Source: Alphaproteobacteria bacterium MedPE-SWcel
GTDB lineage: Bacteria > Pseudomonadota > Alphaproteobacteria > Rhodobacterales > Rhodobacteraceae
NCBI GenBank assembly: GCA_001874255.1
Contig: MPDC01000002.1
Coordinates: 1-64,000 of the forward strand
Length of the DNA: 64,000 nt
Direction: 5' to 3'
The position numbers and the translations under genes were made by a program. Positions 36,053-44,687 of the stretch are shown here, piece after piece. The notes beneath the pieces are model-generated. The model was given only the letters and a program-made list of their open reading frames with translations, was not told the DNA's origin and searched no databases. Position 1 is the first letter of the stretch, and every line of letters begins with the position of its first letter.

Positions 36053-37111
36053 TCAATCTTCTTCTTCGATGCCGCCAACGAGGTTCACATTTTCCAAACC
36101 ACGCGGCGCCATATCGTTTATTATGGTCAGGAAATCCGCTCCGACCAAACGCTTTGCGCGTTCCAGCAACAGAGGGACCGGGCTCGACGGCTCCTCCCGC
36201 TTGTAATACGCAATGATGCGGTCAATCGTATTTGCCACATCTGTTGGCGAACTAATGCTGCCAACACCGCCGGGAGCGACAGCGCGCGCGCCTACCGCTG
36301 ACGGTTCAGAAGCCCCCCCTTCAGCCTCGTCTCCGGACTCAGCCTCGCCCTCCGGCTCCTCCATACTACCATAAGAGCGTATTTTTTGCGTCATATGCCG
36401 CAGCAACTTCAGCAACGCATCCAGATCGGGACCCTGGCCCGGTATCTTTTCGTCAAAAACACCCGCAATCGCGCGGATATTCTCCTGCACTGTCTCTAGC
36501 GCCGCCAAACGGCTTGCCAGGATTTCGTCATCGGTATCCTGAAACGCCGCCCCGATCGTGGAGGTGTCGGGAATATGTTCCATACCCTCTGGAGCGGACA
36601 GAATACCTTCGGCGATTTCGATGTCGCGCATGGAAAATCGGCCAAATCCGCGACTGTCGGTCAGCGCGACACGGCGCAACGACCGGAAAGTCGGCGAAGC
36701 CCCCCCCATTCCATCAGCCTGACCACAGATATCCTGAACCGCATTCACCCGCATCGTCGGGTCACCGTCGTCTTCATCCAACGCCGGATGGCACGTGTCC
36801 CAAAAATCCTCCAGCATGCCGCGCATCAGCGTGGTCACCTCGGCGAAACCGGTGACACCGTCGGAATGGAGAATGGCATCCGCCAGAAAGACAGAGGCGC
36901 GCAGGTCATGCGCCCGTTCCAGAACAGACAGGGCCTTGGCCTGTACCTCGCGATAGTCGGGATCGGTCGCAGGGGTAACCTGATCGCCGATCACCGTTTC
37001 CTCGCCAGGCTGGGCCGCAAGCTCCATTGCGGTGAAATCGGGATCGTACTCCGGATCTGACCCGCTGGGCGAGTCTTCACCTTTTGATTGCAAGAGGATT
37101 GTCACATCCAT
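36053..37111 (-). CDS. tssA: T6SS cap/assembly protein TssA
   Basis: 352 residues with the ImpA_N domain (about 60-190: MRGMLEDFWDTCHPALDEDD, then RVNAVQDI). It has an Asp/Glu-rich middle and a C-terminal short helical domain ending RAKRLVGADFLTIINDMAP. TssA organises priming and sheath polymerisation. It is the first gene of the minus-strand block and diverges from the plus-strand gene at 37283. Confidence 0.9.
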   Translation of the reverse strand: MDVTILLQSKGEDSPSGSDPEYDPDFTAMELAAQPGEETVIGDQVTPATDPDYREVQAKALSVLERAHDLRASVFLADAILHSDGVTGFAEVTTLMRGMLEDFWDTCHPALDEDDGDPTMRVNAVQDICGQADGMGGASPTFRSLRRVALTDSRGFGRFSMRDIEIAEGILSAPEGMEHIPDTSTIGAAFQDTDDEILASRLAALETVQENIRAIAGVFDEKIPGQGPDLDALLKLLRHMTQKIRSYGSMEEPEGEAESGDEAEGGASEPSAVGARAVAPGGVGSISSPTDVANTIDRIIAYYKREEPSSPVPLLLERAKRLVGADFLTIINDMAPRGLENVNLVGGIEEED

Positions 37112-37282
37112 TTTGCCCTAACCCCCCTCTTAAAAACGCTTTTTGTTCTTCCGGAATAGTGGCGCATTCAAGCTCATGCCGCAATGAATAATACCGGACC
37201 GCAAAACAATAACTTGACCTAAAGTCAGCCTTATCGAATTCTCAATGTCAATTGCTTTGCTCTATTGGGGGGAGGGTCACCC
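37112..37282. promoter_or_regulatory. Divergent promoter region upstream of tssA and the plus-strand T6SS accessory genes
   Basis: 171 bases between divergent starts, clearly more AT-rich than the genes. It holds a short inverted repeat TGAC-ctaaa-GTCA at 37215-37227 whose left arm is part of TTGACC, a possible -35 box for the plus direction. GGGGGAGGG lies just upstream of GTG 37283. It is the only obvious promoter region for the long tss block. Confidence 0.45.
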
Positions 37283-38128
37283 GTGAAACCGACGCGCATT
37301 GATGGCAGCGACGTCCGCACCTTGGTGCGTGAAGGGGCCAAACGAAGGACGAGCTTTGCCTTTTGCATGGACGCCAAGAACGATCCATTGCTGATGATCC
37401 AACCGGGTAACAAACCTGAACAATTGCGCGCCCACCTCAAGGCCGGTGGCGGACGTCCTCCGATGGCCTGGGGCACCTTTGTGGTCCGCTCCGACGAGAT
37501 GGAAATGACCTGCGAGCAGGCGCCAACGAAAGCGATAACCGGCCTCAAACGGTTCTTGCGCGCGAACAAGCCCAAGGTGAACGTCCTGTTCCGCGATGAT
37601 GGCGGCAACCTTCTGGACAGCCTGAAGCCGGAGAAAGCAAGCAATGACGATGGCATCACGACGCTTGATGAGGTGAATACCACCGGCATTGATCCCAAGC
37701 TCGTTCAGCCGCTTCTGGCCCGCGCCAAGCGCATCAAGCCAAGGATCGCCCGCGCGCCCGGCCCTCTGGAACGCAAGCTGAAACGGGGGCTGTCCAAATC
37801 GCTGAGCCAGATCAATGAGGGGCGATTGGAAGAGGCCCAGACATTGCTCACGGTGATTGAACAGGCCGTCGCCCGAATTGGGGCTGACCGCGAGAACGCC
37901 GACGCCAGCATGAAGCGATCCGACCGCTCACGAAAGACCCGCACCCTTGGTGCCGACGTCAACCGCGCCAAGAAGCTGCGCGCATCGATCGTCCGTGCGC
38001 CGGGCAGCAAACGCAGCAAGCTCGACCGCGCCGTGCATGTCGCTGCCCGTTTGCTGAAACACAAGGACTACGACAAGGCGCGTCTGGTCATGGATCGCAT
38101 CGAAAAGGCCCTGAGCGCCATCGTCTGA
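37283..38128 (+). CDS. Conserved-looking protein of unknown function with internal duplication
   Basis: 281 residues, very basic overall and soluble. I do not recognise a family. The N-terminal ~110 residues (SFAFCMDAKNDPLLMI, MAWGTFVVRSDEMEMTCEQA) look like a compact globular domain. The C-terminal half has two related helical segments (LKRGLSKSLSQINEGRLEEA near 180 and LDRAVHVAARLLKHKDYDKA near 245), each followed by a similar IE-containing helix. GTG 37283 with GGAGGG seven bases upstream is preferred over TTG 37265. Position, divergent from tssA and 64 bases before the exported-protein gene, suggests a T6SS accessory or regulatory role. Confidence 0.65.
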   Translation: MKPTRIDGSDVRTLVREGAKRRTSFAFCMDAKNDPLLMIQPGNKPEQLRAHLKAGGGRPPMAWGTFVVRSDEMEMTCEQAPTKAITGLKRFLRANKPKVNVLFRDDGGNLLDSLKPEKASNDDGITTLDEVNTTGIDPKLVQPLLARAKRIKPRIARAPGPLERKLKRGLSKSLSQINEGRLEEAQTLLTVIEQAVARIGADRENADASMKRSDRSRKTRTLGADVNRAKKLRASIVRAPGSKRSKLDRAVHVAARLLKHKDYDKARLVMDRIEKALSAIV

Positions 38129-38191
38129 CGCGTTTGCACGGATTCGGACCACAGCATGGGATCTGGGCGCTGTCACAATCGGAGAACACGA

Positions 38192-38614
38192 ATGAGATTG
38201 ATCACAAACTCCCTGGCGATTGTCGCCACCATTTTTTTCGCCCTGCCCCTTTCGGCCGCAGAAGGCCGGCTGGGGGTCGAACTGAACAAGACCGAAGAAA
38301 TAGATGGGGGCGGGTGCCGGGCTTTTTTCCTGTTCCGGAACGAGACCGGGAAGAGTTTCTCCGGTTTTGAAATGTCGCTGGCGGTTCTCGACGGAGAGGG
38401 GGTCATCGACCGGCTTTTGTCCATTGATGCCGCCCCCTTGCCCATATCGCGCACCACGCTCAAGCTGTTCGAGATCCCAGAGCTGTCCTGCGCCAATATC
38501 TCTGAAATCCTGCTTCATGACATGACCTCCTGTCGGCCGCAGAACGAAGATGAGATCGATTGTTACGCGATCCTGGATCTCTCCTCGCGCGCCGCTGCAC
38601 GTCTGGTGAAATAG
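38192..38614 (+). CDS. Small exported protein, first gene of the ExbBD-like set
   Basis: 140 residues with a clear signal peptide (about 1-22, FFALPLSAAEG). The mature part has four or more cysteines (GGGCRAFF, LSCANI, TSCRPQ, IDCYAIL) that could form periplasmic disulfides. No family was recognised. The stop is 3 bases before the ExbB-like start, so it is very likely part of the same complex. Confidence 0.65.
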   Translation: MRLITNSLAIVATIFFALPLSAAEGRLGVELNKTEEIDGGGCRAFFLFRNETGKSFSGFEMSLAVLDGEGVIDRLLSIDAAPLPISRTTLKLFEIPELSCANISEILLHDMTSCRPQNEDEIDCYAILDLSSRAAARLVK

Positions 38615-38617
38615 GCT

Positions 38618-39268
38618 ATGGGCCACCTTCTGGAAACCGTTGGGACCGGCGGGCCGATCCTGGTTGTGCTTGCCGTTTTGTCCCTGATGTCGCTCACCGT
38701 GATCATTGTGAAATGGATCGAGCTCTGGGCCGTTTTGTCCGGCGCCGGGGACAGGGCCAAGGCGATCCGGATGTGGCAACAGGCAAAGCGCCGGGATGCG
38801 ATTGGTCTGCTGTCTGATAGATCACCCGCAGATCGCGTGCTTGGCTTTGCGATGAAAGGCCTGTCTGACGGGCTGCGTCCTGCGCTGTTGGATTCTGAAC
38901 TCGAACGCCGGGGCAGTGCCGAGCTGTCCGCCATGCACCACCGCATCCGCCTGTTGGAAATCACTGCGATGATCTCTCCGCTTCTTGGCCTGCTCGGTAC
39001 CGTTCTCGGCATGATCCAGAGCTTTCAGGAACTGGAGCTGGCGGAAGGCGCCGCGAATGCCTCGATCCTGGCAGGCGGCATTTGGCAAGCGCTTCTGACG
39101 ACGGCCGCCGGCCTTCTGGTTGCAATACCGGCGGCGATCGCGGCCGGGTTGTTTTCCGCCCGTATCGAACGCGCAGCCCAATCCATCGAAAGTGCGGTGG
39201 GTCAGCTCATGCTGGCAGAGGAAGCCGCGCGGGAAACAGAAGGGGCAAACCACGCCAGAACATCATGA
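38618..39268 (+). CDS. MotA/TolQ/ExbB-type proton channel protein
   Basis: 216 residues with three membrane helices (about 12-35, 110-135 and 150-175). The family core is present: ISPLLGLLGTVLGMIQSFQ and ILAGGIWQALLTTAAGLLVA. In ExbB/TolQ systems a pentamer of this protein surrounds an ExbD/TolR dimer and turns proton flow into work on a TonB/TolA partner. The gene order exbB-exbD-exbD-TonB-like with 4-base overlaps supports that here. Confidence 0.87.
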   Translation: MGHLLETVGTGGPILVVLAVLSLMSLTVIIVKWIELWAVLSGAGDRAKAIRMWQQAKRRDAIGLLSDRSPADRVLGFAMKGLSDGLRPALLDSELERRGSAELSAMHHRIRLLEITAMISPLLGLLGTVLGMIQSFQELELAEGAANASILAGGIWQALLTTAAGLLVAIPAAIAAGLFSARIERAAQSIESAVGQLMLAEEAARETEGANHARTS

Positions 39269-39681
39269 AACTGAAGCGCCCCGTTTCCACCACCGGTCTC
39301 ATTTCTCTGGTTCCAATGATCGATGTACTGCTGATTTTGCTGGTGTTTTTCATGGTGACATCGAGCTATCTCAACCTCGATATGATCCCCGCCAAAAGCC
39401 CGAAACGCTCGGGCGCCGCCGGGTTCTCTGACGCGCCGCCGGAGCAGACGATCATGATCCGATTGGGCGGCAACGGGCAGCTCGGACTGCGCGGACGGAC
39501 CCTGTCGGTGGATGAGCTGCGGCAGGACCTGACAGAGGCTCTTGTCGCTGACCCGCTGACGCAGGTGCTGATCCTGCCGTCCGGGGCGGCGCCTACGCAA
39601 GCATTGATATCGGTTCTGGATCTGGCGGCGCAAGCGAATGTACAGCGATTGCGGGTGCTGCGCCTTGAGGGTCGCCCATGA
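39265..39681 (+). CDS. ExbD/TolR-like protein, first copy
   Basis: 138 residues: a short cytoplasmic N-terminus, one membrane helix with the essential Asp (LVPMIDVLLILLVFFMV), and a periplasmic domain (LRGRTLSVDELRQDL). ATG 39265 overlaps the ExbB-like stop as ATGA. The frame is open much further upstream, but that part is the shadow of exbB. Confidence 0.87.
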   Translation: MKLKRPVSTTGLISLVPMIDVLLILLVFFMVTSSYLNLDMIPAKSPKRSGAAGFSDAPPEQTIMIRLGGNGQLGLRGRTLSVDELRQDLTEALVADPLTQVLILPSGAAPTQALISVLDLAAQANVQRLRVLRLEGRP

Positions 39682-40091
39682 AGATCCGGCGACCCGCACG
39701 CGGCACCGTCGGAGAGCCGATTACCGCACTGATTGACGTTGTATTCTTCCTTCTGGTGTTCTTCATGCTGATCGGGCGGATGGACGCAACGGCCCCCTTC
39801 GAGGTCTCGCCGCCCGTGGCTCAGACCGGTCAGGACCTGCCGGCCGGCGGCGTCACCCTCTCCGTCTCCGACAGGGGAAATCTAGCCCTTGATGGCACTC
39901 TGCTGTCTCGAGATGCGCTGAACACAAAACTGCGGGCCAAACATACCGAGAACTCAGGCATCCGCCTGCGGATCAATGCCCATCAGAAGGCGGAATTGCG
40001 CATCGTTTTGCCCTTGGTGTCGCTGGCGGAAGAGATCGGATTTGATGACATCGTATTGATCGTGACCCCGGGCGAAAGGGGGGCGCCGTGA
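39678..40091 (+). CDS. ExbD/TolR-like protein, second copy
   Basis: 137 residues with the same plan as the preceding gene: membrane helix carrying the proton-path Asp (ALIDVVFFLLVFFML) and a periplasmic ExbD fold (IRLRINAHQKAEL, then LPLVSLAEEIGFDDI). The ATG overlaps the previous stop as ATGA. Two different ExbD subunits suggest a heterodimer in the channel. Confidence 0.87.
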   Translation: MKIRRPARGTVGEPITALIDVVFFLLVFFMLIGRMDATAPFEVSPPVAQTGQDLPAGGVTLSVSDRGNLALDGTLLSRDALNTKLRAKHTENSGIRLRINAHQKAELRIVLPLVSLAEEIGFDDIVLIVTPGERGAP

Positions 40092-41746
40092 CCCTTGTCG
40101 AGGACCCAATCGGGCCGCGTATCGGCGCCGCGTCATGGGGGCTTGGCGCGACTGGTTCGCTTTTGGCGAATATGGGCCTCGTCGCCTGTGTGATCGTCAG
40201 CCTGCAGCCACAGGAGATTTCGGACCGTGATCGCCCCCAAAGCGAGCTTCAGGTCACCTCGCAAACCGTTCGAAAAAGTGACGCAACCGCGGTCAGTGGA
40301 GATGCGGCTGATGTACCTCCGGCAGAGGCGACTTCGAACCCCGTGGCGAGCAGCACAGTGCCGCAATCATCCGCCGAGGCGCTCCTGCCCGAAAAAGAAC
40401 GCCTCGTGACCCGGCCAGCCAATGGTTCCCAGATCGCTGCGTCAGCCCCCGCCAGCATCGCCGTGAAAGAAACTCCGACTGCCCCGCCGGTGACCTCGGC
40501 CTTGTCTGGAAAGGCCACGCCAATTGACAGCGCCCGGACTGATCCAACGGCGCTCGCATCCCTGACGCCCGAGGCCTTGTCGATTGCTGTTTCCGAGACC
40601 CAGGCCGCGAGGGCGAAAGAGGTTGCGGCGCCGCCAATTGACCGGTTGCAGGAGGCTCAGCTGGCCGGAACGCCCTTGCCAGCGGTCGCCGCCACGCCAT
40701 CGCAGCCGCTCGAGGACATGGCGTCCCTCAGCACGGCGTCGGCCCCTCCTGTGTTGCTTCCGCCCGCCAGCCCTGTCGCGGCTCTGGCGCCCGATCCGCT
40801 CATGCTTGAGCCGGAAGACCGCACGGGCCTGCCGATAGCAGGATCGGACCTCCCCGCCGAAGTCTTGGGGAATGCGTCAGCGGATGACTTCGCCAACAGC
40901 CTGGCCACGGTTGACGCCAGCGCACCGTCAATTCGCGCCAGCCTTGCCTTTCCGGCCCCGAATGCATCGACTATCGACCCGCAGTCACTTGCCGTGTTTC
41001 AGCAATTTCAGGATCCCGGACCCGGCGGCGAAACACTGCGTGATGGGCTCGCGGGCATAGTGTCAGCCATTCCCTGCGCAAGGGTCCAGCTTTCCTTTGA
41101 TCCCGATACTGCCACTCTGGAGCTGCGCGGGCACCTTCCCGAAGATTATCTGCGCGCGCCCGTCCTCGCGGCGCTCCAATCGGAAATGGGTCAGGACATT
41201 GTTCTACAGGATGAAATGCGCCTGTTGCCTCAACCGCAATGTGGCGCACTGGCTGGTATCTCGGATGTGGGCTTGCCGCAGAGCACCGATCAGATAACCA
41301 ACCCGCTTTTGGTCGGTGAGGATACCCATGCCAGAGTGCTGAGCTATGCCGGAGGCGATCGGCTGTTCTTTGATCTGACGGCACCCGACTATGCGGCCTA
41401 TGTCTATGTGGATTATTTTGACGCAGGAGGCTCCGTTCTGCATCTTTTGCCGAACGCTCATGTGGCGCTCGCAAAAGCAGCACCCATGTCCCGGTTTCGG
41501 GTCGGGGCAAAAGACCCCGCAGACGCTGGCTTGATGATCACGGTCGGCCCGCCTTACGGACAGGAGATCGCCGTCGCCTTTGCCGCGTCTCACCCTCTTT
41601 TTCCCGATCAGGCACAACGCCCGCTTCAGGAACCCGCTGCGCCCTATCTCGATGAATTGAAGACGGCTGTCAGCGAGGCCCGCGAGGCCTATCCGGAGTT
41701 CAAGGGCGAATGGGTCTACTTTCTTGTCACCACACAAGAACCATAG
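40088..41746 (+). CDS. TonB/TolA-like periplasmic effector of the ExbBD set with DUF4384-like C-terminus
   Basis: 552 residues. One N-terminal membrane helix (about 16-39), a ~290-residue Ala/Pro/Ser-rich linker, then two folded parts: a small BON-like segment (about 325-395, VQLSFDPDTATLELRGHLPE) and a DUF4384-like domain (about 415-550, GGSVLHLLPN). The layout copies TonB/TolA: anchor, long spacer, C-terminal reader domain. The same pair of C-terminal parts occurs in the periplasmic region of PpkA. The GTG start overlaps the exbD stop as GTGA. A role in energising or sensing T6SS envelope events is an inference. Confidence 0.75.
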   Translation: MTLVEDPIGPRIGAASWGLGATGSLLANMGLVACVIVSLQPQEISDRDRPQSELQVTSQTVRKSDATAVSGDAADVPPAEATSNPVASSTVPQSSAEALLPEKERLVTRPANGSQIAASAPASIAVKETPTAPPVTSALSGKATPIDSARTDPTALASLTPEALSIAVSETQAARAKEVAAPPIDRLQEAQLAGTPLPAVAATPSQPLEDMASLSTASAPPVLLPPASPVAALAPDPLMLEPEDRTGLPIAGSDLPAEVLGNASADDFANSLATVDASAPSIRASLAFPAPNASTIDPQSLAVFQQFQDPGPGGETLRDGLAGIVSAIPCARVQLSFDPDTATLELRGHLPEDYLRAPVLAALQSEMGQDIVLQDEMRLLPQPQCGALAGISDVGLPQSTDQITNPLLVGEDTHARVLSYAGGDRLFFDLTAPDYAAYVYVDYFDAGGSVLHLLPNAHVALAKAAPMSRFRVGAKDPADAGLMITVGPPYGQEIAVAFAASHPLFPDQAQRPLQEPAAPYLDELKTAVSEAREAYPEFKGEWVYFLVTTQEP

Positions 41747-41763
41747 CGGTGCCTTTCAGCAGG

Positions 41764-43254
41764 CTAGCTGCAGTCTCCGGCGGCCCAGCTGCGCAATGCC
41801 TGCTTCATCACGCCGCCAAACGGATGCTGTTTCGATAGCGAACGCTGCAAATCGGCGGTCAGATAGGTTTGCGCCTGGGTACACAACGCCTCTCGCGTCC
41901 AATTGTGGCAATTGCTGCAGGTCTGATCTTTCCAATACTCCTCCGGAAGTCCCGCGACCGGCGGGAACATCGGCGATTGAGTGACCAACTCTCCCAACGT
42001 GAGGCCATTGACCTGGCTCACATCGGATTCCAGCTTGCTGGCAAAGGTGATCGGGCCGATCTCGATCTGTTCGCTGAGCGGCGCATCCAGCAGACTGGCC
42101 ACGATATTTGGCGCTGAGGACAGGTCGGGATCAGTGCCGGTATCATCCTGTCTCGCCGCGAGCTCAACCTCGGCAAGTTCGACATAGCGCCCGTTGGGGA
42201 ACGCCTGCAGATAAGCGGTGAGAGCGGCCGATCCACCCTCGTTCAGGGCAGCCTCGAACATTGCGGTTTCATCGGTCACGGACAGAGTGCCATTTGCCGG
42301 ATCACCCGACTGCGTACCGTTGGAGATATCCTCCAGAAGCGCCCTTGCATCCGCCGCATAGGGGCTGTCGCCATAGGAGCGCAGGAACAGCATGACTTGC
42401 ACCGCGTCGCGGCTTTGCTGTGCCATATTCCACAATTCTCGTTCCGCAATTGCCGCGTCTGATCCTGCCCCGAGGTTGCTTTCCACCTGGTTGAACACAA
42501 AGTCATTCACCAATGAAGAGCTATCCCATGGGGTTTGACGCCCGTCCGTTTCCTCAAGAACGGACCGCCGGACCTGCTTGAGGACCTGTTCGATTGGTTC
42601 ATTGACCTTGGTGATCTCGCGCGCCAGGGCATTTGTGAACGGGCTGTTGCCTTCGGCACCATCCAGCGCGACATCGCCGGGCGCCGTGGCATAGGCGAGA
42701 AATGTTCCGGTCGGGGCCTGCATTTCCGCAAGCCCGTTGTCGTTCAGCTCTGACACGCTGATGAAGGGATTGTTTCGGCACGCGTCGAGAATGACAATAT
42801 TGGTTGCATTGCGCGCCGATGCCATTTGCCTGAGAACGGATTGCGCTTCGACGGCGACCAGATCGAGGTCAGCCGCATCACTCAGGGTCACGTCAACCGG
42901 CAGGAGGTAGTTGTTGCCAAAGCTCTGGACGCCGTGGCCTGCGTAGTAGAACAGGCCAACCGCCGCCTCGTCCTTTGCCCGCAGGGTCCGGCCGAATTGC
43001 GCAATCGCGCGCTTGAGCTCCACCTGGGTGGCGTCGGTCAACAGCGTCACGTCAAATCCAACCTGCTCAAGCGTCCGCGCCATGAGCTGTGCATCGTGAA
43101 CCGGATTGTCCAAAGACGTCACCGCCCCATAGGTGGAATTTCCGACAACCAGCGCCATTCGGTCCTCTGCACGACCGGCACTGGCAAAAACAGTCAGGCC
43201 AATGGCCAGGATCACACAGAGCCAATTGGTCAGATCATTCACAGCACGTTGCAC
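41764..43254 (-). CDS. Exported caspase-like (C14) protein with CxxCH motif
   Basis: 496 residues. A signal peptide (about 8-29) is followed by a caspase p20 domain with catalytic His107 (YYAGHGVQ) and Cys159 (LDACRNNP). A middle region of about 200 residues comes next, then a C-terminal segment with CSNCH at 446-450, the sequence used for covalent haem c attachment, plus further cysteines. It has no Sel1 repeats, unlike the caspase at 3209. It converges on the TonB-like gene with an 17-base gap. The function is unknown; a periplasmic peptidase or pseudo-peptidase linked to the island is likely. Confidence 0.8.
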   Translation of the reverse strand: MQRAVNDLTNWLCVILAIGLTVFASAGRAEDRMALVVGNSTYGAVTSLDNPVHDAQLMARTLEQVGFDVTLLTDATQVELKRAIAQFGRTLRAKDEAAVGLFYYAGHGVQSFGNNYLLPVDVTLSDAADLDLVAVEAQSVLRQMASARNATNIVILDACRNNPFISVSELNDNGLAEMQAPTGTFLAYATAPGDVALDGAEGNSPFTNALAREITKVNEPIEQVLKQVRRSVLEETDGRQTPWDSSSLVNDFVFNQVESNLGAGSDAAIAERELWNMAQQSRDAVQVMLFLRSYGDSPYAADARALLEDISNGTQSGDPANGTLSVTDETAMFEAALNEGGSAALTAYLQAFPNGRYVELAEVELAARQDDTGTDPDLSSAPNIVASLLDAPLSEQIEIGPITFASKLESDVSQVNGLTLGELVTQSPMFPPVAGLPEEYWKDQTCSNCHNWTREALCTQAQTYLTADLQRSLSKQHPFGGVMKQALRSWAAGDCS

Positions 43255-43479
43255 AAATTCTATCCCAGTTCATTCGGAACGCCACCCAGAGGCCGTTTGA
43301 GCCAGCCCAAGTCAATCATGGCACAGGTAATATAGCATGGATTTCTCAACGTGTAATTTACATGTCTTTGCACTTCGATACTACAGCCATGCCAATGAAG
43401 CCGAGCCTGGTGGCGATGAAAATGCTACACTCGCTCCTGACGGATGTATGTACAGCAAGTTTCAAGAGGATTTCAAAGG

Positions 43480-44520
43480 ATGTTGAGACAGATTTACTGC
43501 TTGATTTTATTGACTTTTATATCGATCAACCAAGGCGCCTTTGCCAATCCGTTCGGGGGCGGATGGCAACTGGATGGCGAACAGTCAACGATTGGTTTTC
43601 TCTCGGTCAAAAAGGGTACGATTGCCGAATATAGCGGTTTCGCCTCCTTCTCCGGTGAAATTGATGGTGAAGGGAATGCAAATATCACCATCGCCCTGGA
43701 TTCTGTCGACACCAAGATAGACCTGCGCAACGTCCGTATGAGGTTCCTGTTCTTCGAGACGTTCAAACACGCAGAAGCCGTGATCACCGCCGCTATTCCG
43801 CAGGATCAGATCGCCGATTTATCCACGGCCAAGAGAAAGATAATCGATCTGCCCGTGTCGCTCAGCCTTCATGGCATAGTGTCCAATCTGACAACCCCGG
43901 TTGCCGTCACGCTGCTGGACAACGATTCCGTCAATATCTCCACCGTGCAGCCGATCATTCTGTCGCTGTCTGACTTTGACCTGCTGAACGGATTGTCGAA
44001 ACTGGAAGACGCGGCCAGCGTAACGATCACACCGGTCGGGATCGTCAGTCTTGACCTGTACTTCCGCCGCAGCGGTGCCGAAAGCCTCCAAGCGGTGGCC
44101 GCATCGCAAAAATCCGGGAGTGAAACGGCGCTGGAAACCACGGGCACATTCAACCGCGATGAATGCGAAGGTCGCTTTGATATCCTGTCTCAGAGCCGGA
44201 GCCTGAATTTCCCACCGAACACGGCCTCGATCACGGCAGAGGCCAGCTCGTTCCTTGATGTGCTTGCCGACGTCGTCAATCGCTGCCCGGACATGAGGAT
44301 TGAAGTGGGCGGCCATACGGATGCCTGGGGAAAGTCGGCCTGGAATCTCGAACTCAGCCGTCAGCGCGCCGTGGCGGTAACCAAATACCTGATGGACAAG
44401 GGCGCGTCCCAGGCCAGGTTGGTCCCCGTGGGCTACGGTGAGACGAAGCCTTTGGTCGACAACACCACATCGGAAAATCGCGCGAAAAACCGTCGCATCG
44501 AGTTCAAGGTTCTCAACTAG
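43480..44520 (+). CDS. YceI-like domain fused to OmpA domain, exported
   Basis: 346 residues. A signal peptide (about 1-20, NQGAFANP) is followed by a YceI-like lipocalin fold (about 25-190: GWQLDGEQSTIGFLSVKKG, DTKIDLRNVRMRF, LPVSLSLHGI), which binds isoprenoids or other lipids in the family. It ends with an OmpA peptidoglycan-binding domain (about 235-345: VGGHTDAWGKSAWNLELSRQ, NRAKNRRIEF). ATG 43480 has AGAGGA nine bases upstream. It stands alone; the 225 bases before it hold no other gene. It may tether a lipid-binding domain to the cell wall. Confidence 0.8.
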   Translation: MLRQIYCLILLTFISINQGAFANPFGGGWQLDGEQSTIGFLSVKKGTIAEYSGFASFSGEIDGEGNANITIALDSVDTKIDLRNVRMRFLFFETFKHAEAVITAAIPQDQIADLSTAKRKIIDLPVSLSLHGIVSNLTTPVAVTLLDNDSVNISTVQPIILSLSDFDLLNGLSKLEDAASVTITPVGIVSLDLYFRRSGAESLQAVAASQKSGSETALETTGTFNRDECEGRFDILSQSRSLNFPPNTASITAEASSFLDVLADVVNRCPDMRIEVGGHTDAWGKSAWNLELSRQRAVAVTKYLMDKGASQARLVPVGYGETKPLVDNTTSENRAKNRRIEFKVLN

Positions 44521-44687
44521 AAAGCCGCAGTTGGCCTGCCGTCAGTCCGGTTTCGCCTGTTTAAATGTGTAGAAACAGATGAGCGGCGATTGATGACGAA
44601 TGCAAATTTTGGGTTGGCAAACCGTCACACACGGGCGATCTTAGCGCCGTACAGCGCACGTTTGATGCGCAGATGGGGAGGAAAAAC

